A DNA stretch of 64,000 nucleotides, taken from Micromonospora yangpuensis. GTDB lineage: Bacteria > Actinomycetota > Actinomycetes > Mycobacteriales > Micromonosporaceae. The translations under genes were made by a program, and so were the position numbers. Positions 8,376 to 14,639 of the stretch are shown here, piece by piece. The notes beneath the pieces are model-generated. The model had not been told where the DNA came from. It saw nothing but the letters and a program-made list of their open reading frames with translations, and ran no database searches. The stretch spans positions 3,844,001-3,908,000 of the forward strand of contig NZ_FMIA01000002.1 of the NCBI RefSeq assembly GCF_900091615.1, in the 5' to 3' direction. Positions within the stretch are counted from its first letter, which is position 1, and every line of letters begins with the position of its first letter.

Positions 8376-8555
8376 ATGGCTGGACAGCGGTGGGAAGCCG
8401 ACTCCTCGGCCGAACTGACCCGTCGGTGGGGTAAGTCGTCGCACGAGCTCGGCAACACCTCCGGTGACGGAAGCTGCCCCGACACGGGTGAGCGGCTTAT
8501 CATCATTCCCCGATCAACCATGATCGCGGCGAAGGCGGACGTACCCGATGCATGA
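8376..8555 (+). CDS. DUF397-like small protein
   Basis: This 59-codon gene has an excellent ribosome binding site (AACAGGAGGCGATC before ATG). It reads RRWGKSSHELGNTS, then CPDTGERLIIIPRS. The W-x-KSS-x-(S)...C start is the hallmark of DUF397 proteins, small actinobacterial proteins that accompany XRE-DUF5753 regulators and often DUF6879 proteins. The tail is shorter and more divergent than in typical members, so I call it DUF397-like. Its 3' end overlaps the DUF6879 start by 8 bp, implying translational coupling. Function is unknown; in Streptomyces such pairs influence development. Confidence 0.7.
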   Translation: MAGQRWEADSSAELTRRWGKSSHELGNTSGDGSCPDTGERLIIIPRSTMIAAKADVPDA

Positions 8556-9159
8556 GCTCTTTGACCATGATCCCGGTGAGCTGCTGAGCCTGGAGGACTA
8601 CTGGGCCGACTTCGAGGCACGGTTCTGGAAGACCACTCCCCCTGGCTTCTGGAAGCTGGAACGGCAGCAGACGTTCAAGGAACCCGGCGACGAGGGTTGG
8701 CGGGCGTTCGCCGACGGCCGGTGGGAGGAGTCGCTACGGGTCCTCGACGATCGCCGTGGCGAGTTCGAGGCCTACTACCGCCGGATCGCCGAGTGCGGTT
8801 TCGCCACCCGCCGGGTCCGCGTGGTCGACGAGCCGCTGACCCCCTATCTTCAGTGGGAGCTGCACGTGCTGCGGCTGCGCCACGAGTACGGCGGGCTGAC
8901 CCGGGTGATCGGCCCCGACCAGGTCGCGTCGGCCGAAACGGCCGGTCCGGTACCCGAGATCTACACCCTCGGCACCGAGGTGATGTACGAGGCGGTCTAC
9001 GACGCCGACGGCATCCTTGCGGCCGCCCGGCGCTGGGAGGATCCCGCACTGGTGGCCCGGTGCCAACGGTTCATCGAGGCCCGCTACCGCGACGGCGAGC
9101 CGCTTGACGAGTTCTTCGCCCGCGCGGTGGCACCCCTGGAGCCCCCGATCCTGGGGTAG
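8548..9159 (+). CDS. DUF6879 family protein
   Basis: The 203-residue product carries the family pattern FWKLERQQTFKEPGDEG near residue 36, a central RRVRVVDEPLTPYLQWEL near residue 92, and a C-terminal FFARAVAPL. The RVRVV-x-EPLT-x-Y-x-x-WE core is diagnostic. DUF6879 proteins are common in actinomycetes next to XRE-DUF5753 regulators and DUF397 proteins; no biochemical activity is known. The start overlaps the upstream small gene, so no separate ribosome binding site is needed. The stop is 2 bp before the GTG of the NLR-like remnant, so the three genes form one transcript. Confidence 0.85.
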   Translation: MHELFDHDPGELLSLEDYWADFEARFWKTTPPGFWKLERQQTFKEPGDEGWRAFADGRWEESLRVLDDRRGEFEAYYRRIAECGFATRRVRVVDEPLTPYLQWELHVLRLRHEYGGLTRVIGPDQVASAETAGPVPEIYTLGTEVMYEAVYDADGILAAARRWEDPALVARCQRFIEARYRDGEPLDEFFARAVAPLEPPILG

Positions 9160-9161
9160 AC

Positions 9162-9791
9162 GTGGATGACCTCGGGCCGGACCGGCGGCGGAAGCCGGAG
9201 CAGGTCAACCGGGCCGGGCTGACCGGCCCCGCCGAACTGGTGCAGGCCCGGGACGTGTTCGGCGGCGTACACTTCCACGGCGCAGATCCGCCCCCTGATA
9301 TGCCACCGCGGCAGCTTCCCGGCGACGTACGCGGCTTCGTCAACCGGGTCGAGGAGCTGAAGGCGCTCAATCGGTTCCTGCGAGACGGCCCGGAGGGGAC
9401 AGCCGACGGCAGCCTGTCCGTCATCGCCGGGACCGCCGGGGTCGGTAAGATCCAGCGCCGGCTCGGTGACCGCAGCCGGGAGGCCATGGCACTCGACGGC
9501 ACCGGGGAGGCCTACCGGGATCTGGGACGACCGGACGAGGCAGCCTCCTTCCACCTGCGGGCCACGGCCACCCACCGACAGCTCGGTGACAACTGGCAGC
9601 TGGCCCTGAGCCTGGACCGCCTCGCCACCGCCCTCAAGCTGACCGGCCGCACGCGTGACGCGCAGCAGCACTGGCGCGAAGCGTTGTCCCTGTCGGCGGC
9701 GTACGACGACGCCCGTGCCGCTGCCTTGCGCGACCGCATCACGGAAGCCCTGACGCGGGACGCCGAGTCTCCTCCAGGATCTTCTCGATGA
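9162..9791 (+). CDS. Internally deleted NLR-like protein: amyloid-like motif, Walker A stub, then TPR repeats
   Basis: A GTG at 9162, two bases after the DUF6879 stop, opens a 209-residue frame. Residues 24-40 read AELVQARDVFGGVHFHG, the partner of the motif in the gene at 7870-8262. Residues 50-96 resemble the linker and start of an NB-ARC/NACHT ATPase (FVNRVEELKALNRFL, then VIAGTAGVGK, the Walker A). Immediately after GVGK the sequence jumps to LGDRSREAMALDGTGEAYRD and two or three TPR-like repeats ending with HWREALSL. The whole nucleotide-binding domain after Walker A, about 200-300 residues in relatives, is missing although the frame is kept. The 3' end overlaps the convergent XRE gene by 53 bp. 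It is probably inactive as an ATPase switch. Confidence 0.75.
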   Translation: MDDLGPDRRRKPEQVNRAGLTGPAELVQARDVFGGVHFHGADPPPDMPPRQLPGDVRGFVNRVEELKALNRFLRDGPEGTADGSLSVIAGTAGVGKIQRRLGDRSREAMALDGTGEAYRDLGRPDEAASFHLRATATHRQLGDNWQLALSLDRLATALKLTGRTRDAQQHWREALSLSAAYDDARAAALRDRITEALTRDAESPPGSSR

Positions 9792-10626
9792 GGATTCGGG
9801 ACTGGTCCGGGTCGAGGGCAAGGTTGTCGAAGCTGGCCCAGGCCCGCTGGTACGCGGCCAGCTCGTGCGGGCGGTCGAGGTAGAGCGCGCCGGTCATCGA
9901 CTCCTGATACACCACCGGCGGCGCGACCTCGGCCCGGTTGCCGGGCGGGAAGTCCAGCAGCACGAACGGCCCGGCGAGCACACCCGCACACATCCCGGCG
10001 GCGAACGGCAGCACCCGGATCGACACCTGCGGCAGCCCACCCACCTCCACCAGGTGCCGAAGCTGACCCACCCCGGTCGCCGGATCACCGGCCGCCCGCA
10101 GCAACACCGACTCCGACAACACCACCTCCAGCCGCGGCGGCACGGGAAACGTCCGCCGCAGCAGCCCCTGCCGGGCCAACCGCGCCCCGACCACCCGATC
10201 CCGCTCCCCGGCGGGCAGGTGCCCCTCGACGCGCAGCGCGTACCCACGGGTCTGGAGCAGGGCGGGGATCAGCGCGTGCTGGTACTCGCGCAGGCCGCAG
10301 GCGTCGGCCTCCAGGCCGGCGTACACGTCGAACCAGGCCGGAACCGGCCCCTCGTAGGCGCGCCACCAGCCCTTCGACCGGGTCTCCCCCGCCAGCGCCA
10401 CCAACGCGCCGGTCAACCTGGTACGCGCGTCGTACAGCTCGCACATCGCCCGCACGTCCGCGCCCCGGGTCGGGCCGCCACCGCCCTCGATCAGCCACAC
10501 CCTGCGCCGACTCCACCCCAACGCGTCGGCCGCGCCCTCCAGGGTCATCCGCGCTTCGGACCGCAACTCCCGCAACGCCCGCCCCAACACCCGCCGAGGC
10601 ACCCCCGACACCACACCCTCGCTCAC
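9739..10626 (-). CDS. XRE-family transcriptional regulator with DUF5753
   Basis: The GTG at 10626 follows GGAGGTCGGGGGCG and overlaps the upstream short gene as GTGA. The 295-residue product has an N-terminal helix-turn-helix (ALRELRSEARMTLEGAADAL, then WSRRRVWLIEGG). The DUF5753 ligand-sensor-like domain follows (ALIPALLQTRGYA, RQGLLRRTFPVPPRLEVV, VLPFAAGMCAG). Such regulators pair with DUF397/DUF6879 genes; here it is convergent with them instead of in the same operon, and its last codons overlap the NLR remnant. Its targets are unknown; the divergent promoter at 8263-8375 is a reasonable candidate. Confidence 0.87.
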   Translation of the reverse strand: MSEGVVSGVPRRVLGRALRELRSEARMTLEGAADALGWSRRRVWLIEGGGGPTRGADVRAMCELYDARTRLTGALVALAGETRSKGWWRAYEGPVPAWFDVYAGLEADACGLREYQHALIPALLQTRGYALRVEGHLPAGERDRVVGARLARQGLLRRTFPVPPRLEVVLSESVLLRAAGDPATGVGQLRHLVEVGGLPQVSIRVLPFAAGMCAGVLAGPFVLLDFPPGNRAEVAPPVVYQESMTGALYLDRPHELAAYQRAWASFDNLALDPDQSRILIEKILEETRRPASGLP

Positions 10627-10763
10627 CGCCCCCGACCTCCCCACAGCACCGGCACCACGCGAACCACCGCGCCGCCGCACCGCGACGCCACCACCGGATC
10701 GGGTACGCGACCACGCGCCGCCGCCTCCCCCACCCGCACACACCGATTCCCACGCCTAGCCAT
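10623..10763 (-). CDS. Short 46-residue basic leader-like ORF upstream of the XRE regulator
   Basis: An ATG at 10763 with a very strong ribosome binding site (AGAAGGGGAGGGCAC) opens a 46-codon frame. It begins MARRGNRCVRVGEAAARG, and its stop overlaps the regulator start (GTGA). The site and the coupling suggest it is translated, perhaps only to feed ribosomes to the regulator. The segment GVGEA...RVPDPVV recurs at about 11399-11440 in a copy broken by an early stop. No family recognised. Confidence 0.45.
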   Translation of the reverse strand: MARRGNRCVRVGEAAARGRVPDPVVASRCGGAVVRVVPVLWGGRGR

Positions 10764-10930
10764 GTGCCCTCCCCTTCTGCTTGATGCCAATAGCGAACTC
10801 GCTTCCGCCACCCCCTATCAAGTTAGACAGTGGTCGCAGGTTGCGAGCAAATCCGGCTTGAGCTGCCCGTTCAGATGATCCGACCGGGGGTCGCGTATTC
10901 GTAAGGGGGTCAGCTCGGGATGCTTCCAGG

Positions 10931-11155
10931 GTGGGCTGGAAGCGGAGGCTGTACGGAAGCGCGGAGCTTCAGGAACGCTTGGGCGTCTCCCGGGTCCGCG
11001 TCGTTCAGCTCACCAGCCGCCCCGACTTCCCACACCCCTTCGACCGCCTGGCCGGCGGCGCTGTCTGGCTGGTGGAGGACGTGGAAGCCTGGATCGCCCA
11101 GCACCAGCCCTGGAAGGCCAAGGGTGCGGACGAACCGCCACCCCCGGAGAGCTGA
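10931..11155 (+). CDS. AlpA/excisionase-like helix-turn-helix protein (copy 1)
   Basis: A 74-residue product from GTG at 10931. YGSAELQERLGVSRVRVVQL is a MerR/AlpA-type helix-turn-helix, followed by the typical wing FPHPFDRLAGGAVWLVEDVE and a WI end helix. Proteins of this size act as DNA-bending excisionases or small activators in mobile elements. A close paralogue follows at 11207. The ribosome binding site is weak (GGGATGCTTCCAGG). It is divergent from the XRE regulator. Confidence 0.7.
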   Translation: MGWKRRLYGSAELQERLGVSRVRVVQLTSRPDFPHPFDRLAGGAVWLVEDVEAWIAQHQPWKAKGADEPPPPES

Positions 11156-11206
11156 GTCGTCCCGAGCGACCCCCCCCGCGGTGGAAGCACGGGAGGCCTT
11201 CGGCTG

Positions 11207-11389
11207 GTGGCGAGCCAGGAGATCCAGGAGATGCTCGGCGTCTCCCGTACGCGCGCCTACCAGATCACCAACTCGAAGTCCTTCCCTGACCCGGTGGCCG
11301 TCCTCTCCGTCGGCCGGATCTGGCAGACCGAAGACGTCGAACGCTGGATCAAGGCCCACCGCCCCGACCTCCAGGACAGCGAGGGGTAG
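11207..11389 (+). CDS. AlpA/excisionase-like helix-turn-helix protein (copy 2)
   Basis: A 60-residue product from GTG at 11207 with GGGAGG upstream. It reads QEIQEMLGVSRTRAYQITN, then FPDPVAVLSVGRIWQTEDVE and RWIKAHRPDL: the same fold and order of motifs as the gene at 10931. The two are tandem paralogues that have diverged substantially. They could be remnants of an integrative element's control region, but no integrase, replication gene or attachment site is visible within the window. Confidence 0.7.
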   Translation: MASQEIQEMLGVSRTRAYQITNSKSFPDPVAVLSVGRIWQTEDVERWIKAHRPDLQDSEG

Positions 11390-11616
11390 GGACCGGCACC
11401 CACCACCGGACCGGGTACGCGAGCCGGCAGAGTCGCCTCCCACCCATAAAAACCACTACCACCGCCCAGCCATGGACCTCCATCGTTGATTGGCGACTCG
11501 GTGGCAGTTTGCCTTCCCTCTCCTTCGCCCGATGACGCGGCAGTCGCTTTCCTAGGGTTCCTAGCAAACCCACGGTTGCTCGCCGACAGGCAGATGGTCG
11601 ATGGTCGGATCTGGAT

Positions 11617-11853
11617 ATGACCCACGCCCAGCACCTATGGCGATCGATTCGTGACAACCTCAGGGCCCGGATCAGAGCCGGCCTGCTGAAGCCGGGCGAG
11701 AAGATCCCGACCACCCGGGATCTCATGGACCAGCACTCGACCAGCTCCGCCACCGTCCGCAGAGCCGTCGACTCCATGATCGAGTCCGGCGAACTCATCG
11801 GCAGGCAAGGGCTCGGCGTCTTCGTCGTCGACGCCCGCGCGGAAGACTCATAG
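11617..11853 (+). CDS. Minimal GntR-family winged-helix protein
   Basis: A 78-residue product from ATG at 11617. It consists only of the GntR winged helix: WRSIRDNLRARIRAGLLKPG, KIPTTRDLMDQHSTSSATVR, RAVDSMIESGELIGRQGLG, FVV. There is no effector-binding domain, as in the short GntR proteins found in actinomycete plasmids and integrative elements. It may control the neighbouring AlpA-like genes or itself. The start has no clear Shine-Dalgarno sequence. Confidence 0.75.
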   Translation: MTHAQHLWRSIRDNLRARIRAGLLKPGEKIPTTRDLMDQHSTSSATVRRAVDSMIESGELIGRQGLGVFVVDARAEDS

Positions 11854-11980
11854 ACCCGTATCCGGTCGCTGGGGCACCAGCGCCAAGGCGATCTCCGCGC
11901 GAAAGGCCAAGCCCGTACGTGCCCGCCCGGCGGCAACCCCCTCCACTCGTTTTCTGGCTGAGGAATACGAGAGGATTCAC

Positions 11981-12403
11981 ATGATCAGACCTGAGCTGCC
12001 CGACTACATCCGGACGCTGATGCGCGGCGAGCACGCCGCGAACGATGCGATCGAGGCCAGACTCCAGGCCGAGGGGTGGGACGGCTTCCCGAAGTTCCTG
12101 GCGATGGTCTTCTTCCTCGCCGTGGACCTCCGGTTCGGCGAGAACGCCGAGTGGTCCGACGTGATCAAGTTCGTGGCCGACCTGCGCACCGACCTGCACG
12201 GCGGCGCGGAAATCAACGCCGAGGCCGCCGAACGGCTGATCATGTCGGTCATCGACCCATCGGTGGACTACACCGCCGCCCAGGAGATGATCGGGGCCAT
12301 CCAGGCCGCCACCGCGTTGAAGATCCTCTCTGAGGCCAACCTCACCGACACCGAATTGGACTCCATCCTGACAGAAGCGGCCACGCTCGCCAGCCACCCA
12401 TAG
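11981..12403 (+). CDS. Hypothetical protein, 140 residues
   Basis: The ATG at 11981 follows GAGAGGATTCAC. The product is soluble, acidic and mostly helical, beginning MIRPELPDYIRTLMRGEHAA and ending TELDSILTEAATLASHP. I see no known motif. It lies 127 bp after the GntR gene in the same direction and is convergent with the low-GC operon end at 12622. Codon third positions are strongly GC, so I consider it a real gene. Confidence 0.6.
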   Translation: MIRPELPDYIRTLMRGEHAANDAIEARLQAEGWDGFPKFLAMVFFLAVDLRFGENAEWSDVIKFVADLRTDLHGGAEINAEAAERLIMSVIDPSVDYTAAQEMIGAIQAATALKILSEANLTDTELDSILTEAATLASHP

Positions 12404-12621
12404 AACCCTCGTCTTGTACAGGCAACCGGCATCCGCAAACTCCCGCGAACTCGGCCAGCACCAATCCAAGCCACCGACGCGGCCATGGAATCTCCGCATC
12501 CTCAGCGCACGGACTGCACCCTGACCCGTCGTCATCCGGCTCTTCAACCCAGCGATGATGACCTTTACTGACCGCGAGAATCACCCCCAATCAGCAACGG
12601 AGCGCGCTGATCCTCAGAAGA

Positions 12622-14547
12622 TCAATGGGAGGCATGTGACGACTCTGTATCGAACCTTTTAGGATCATCTCGCACGAACTTGCCGATTTCATTCTCGTAG
12701 ATACAGGAAATGCCAAGACTTGCCAGCAAAATACAAAGATCACTCTCGGGTCGAGCGGGCAAAAGAACAGCAAGACTGCGATAACTCACAAACCTCGCGT
12801 AGTCAAATAACTGTCCTATCGCCAATCGCACCGAATTACGACGAGCAGACGACTTAACCTCAATCAACTCAAATGAAAAGGCATCGAAGATGTCCGTGTA
12901 GAGATAACCCTTAACCCCAGGCACAGATATGCGATGGCGTGGCACAACTCGCCCAGACTCTCCGACGAGCCAGTCTAGATATCGGCGGACCAACTCCGCT
13001 TCTGGGCGGCCCATCACGCCACTATGAGGCTGGAGATGTCGCCCAACCAGCGGCGAGTAGGCTTCTACCGCAACATATCTAAAACAGCGCCGGGCCTTAA
13101 CATCAACAGAGTTGAAACGATTACCCGGAGAGGCAGCTTCATGCTTTTCTGTTAAAGACAACAAATGGTCACCAATAAAGTCCGCAAGAGGCGTCGAAGT
13201 ACCTGCGGGCAAATCCTCACGATCGGCCGCCAAGGCAGCAAGAACGACTTGTGCAGCACTGCCCTTAGCAAGGGCGATGCGCCCAGAAGTCAGCGGTCCT
13301 TGAACTGTGATCGAACTGTCAAGAACGGCACTTCTAAGGACTAAGGAGAACCGGAACTGCTCCGCATGTTTCGGCCCTCGAACTTCAGGCTGCCAATCCT
13401 GCACTTCAAGATCAATTGTCCTGAGAGTTTTGACCAATGCATCGACGGGACTGAGCTCTCGAAGTGCGCCCGGCGCGATGTAGGTCAAGACGGGATCCCA
13501 TTCGTCCGGCCAGTCGGCAAGAAGGCTATCCGGGCAGCCTTTGGCCAAGTAGATTGCACCAACTATCGCTTTGAAAAAGTCAGCAGACATCTTTTCACGA
13601 ACACCAATCCGCTTCTCACTCCGCGACAGAAGCACTCCCGTTTCAAGATTGGTAACTTCGAATGAACTGACGAAGTGAGCTTGCGTTAGGCTTTGCTCCT
13701 TGAACACGGCAGGAGGGTTCTTGCACGCATTCTTTACGGCAGAGAGCAGATACTCGTGTGATGCCACACTAGAGCCGAGACTAGCTAGCACAAGGCTAGA
13801 ACTCTTTCGAGTCTCCAAATTTCGATTCTTTCTACTTCCCTCATTTTCCTCCCAAGAAGAATGAGTCAGCGCAGACGACACTAATCCCGACGCCTCGATC
13901 GGAAGTTCAAATATGCATATTACTTGATTCACGGCATCGAGATGCTCCTGAGGCATTGCGCGATTCGATTTGCCAAGAAATTTCCACTCCTTATGAATAT
14001 TTCGGGAGCCGCCATTAGCAGCAATTGCCGAACGAACAATATTTCCTGCAATATAAGTACGGTCAGTAAGGAGCAACAGCCCCAATAGCTGGTAGTAGAC
14101 CTTGGCGCATGCTGATGGTGACAATAGGGATCGATCTTCAGATTTTGCCACCAGTGCCGACTTTCGAATCCAATCCATCTTTACTACGTGATGAGGGACG
14201 GATTCTACTATCCTAGAGACTCGGTCGTGCAGGACAGATTGATCATTAGCCTTGAGGTCCAGCAGTGCATAAACCGTAGCTTCCCGCCTGATGTAAGATC
14301 GACCAAGCGCCGCTAAGGCTTGGAGCACTCCAACAGTCACACCTCGAATCTCAGAGGCATGCTCGCTCAGGAAAGAAGTGCTCATGAGTGCGATTCTCAT
14401 GTCAGCTTCAATGCGACGGAATTCCTCTTGATCAAGCCCATGTTTATGCAAATGCGCCAAGACTGGCTCGTTATCTGAAAAGTATGATAAGAAGCTCGGC
14501 GAGTTGTCAAATAATGGCATTGCCGGGGATTCACTCAGCGCAAACAA
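12622..14547 (-). CDS. Dicer-like fusion: two degenerate RNase III folds, dsRNA-binding domain and PD-(D/E)XK nuclease
   Basis: The start is a TTG at 14547 preceded by AAGGGAAG; an ATG at 14520 is the alternative. The 641-residue protein holds a clear RNase III-like fold at about 218-345. SALTHSSWEENEG matches the first helix, VLASLGSSV sits where active enzymes have ERLEFLGD, and SADFFKAIVGAIYLAKG matches the ADxFEAxIGAIYLD helix. The catalytic Glu and Asp are replaced (S/S, then K), so it should not cleave. A weaker first copy spans about 45-175 (ALMSTSFLSEHASE, then KVYYQLLGLLLLTDRTY). Residues about 368-440 look like a dsRNA-binding domain (RGPKHAEQFRFSLVL, ALAKGSAAQVVLAALA). Residues about 545-590 form a PD-(D/E)XK core: D552, E563-V-K565, then IGQLFDY with the helper Gln. 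It is the last gene of the methylase operon, near 50% GC by hand counts. Confidence 0.8.
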   Translation of the reverse strand: MFALSESPAMPLFDNSPSFLSYFSDNEPVLAHLHKHGLDQEEFRRIEADMRIALMSTSFLSEHASEIRGVTVGVLQALAALGRSYIRREATVYALLDLKANDQSVLHDRVSRIVESVPHHVVKMDWIRKSALVAKSEDRSLLSPSACAKVYYQLLGLLLLTDRTYIAGNIVRSAIAANGGSRNIHKEWKFLGKSNRAMPQEHLDAVNQVICIFELPIEASGLVSSALTHSSWEENEGSRKNRNLETRKSSSLVLASLGSSVASHEYLLSAVKNACKNPPAVFKEQSLTQAHFVSSFEVTNLETGVLLSRSEKRIGVREKMSADFFKAIVGAIYLAKGCPDSLLADWPDEWDPVLTYIAPGALRELSPVDALVKTLRTIDLEVQDWQPEVRGPKHAEQFRFSLVLRSAVLDSSITVQGPLTSGRIALAKGSAAQVVLAALAADREDLPAGTSTPLADFIGDHLLSLTEKHEAASPGNRFNSVDVKARRCFRYVAVEAYSPLVGRHLQPHSGVMGRPEAELVRRYLDWLVGESGRVVPRHRISVPGVKGYLYTDIFDAFSFELIEVKSSARRNSVRLAIGQLFDYARFVSYRSLAVLLPARPESDLCILLASLGISCIYENEIGKFVRDDPKRFDTESSHASH

Positions 14548-14639
14548 GTCGATTACTTCCCTTCCCCTGCTAGGTAGCAGCTATTCAGGCTGGCCGGACG
14601 GATGCGATCGATTCGCGGGGACAATGCCCCCTATACCCC

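Noticed and set aside
10931..12403. A complete integrative element
   Set aside because: Only small regulators are present. There is no integrase, replication initiator, transfer gene or flanking direct repeat in the window.
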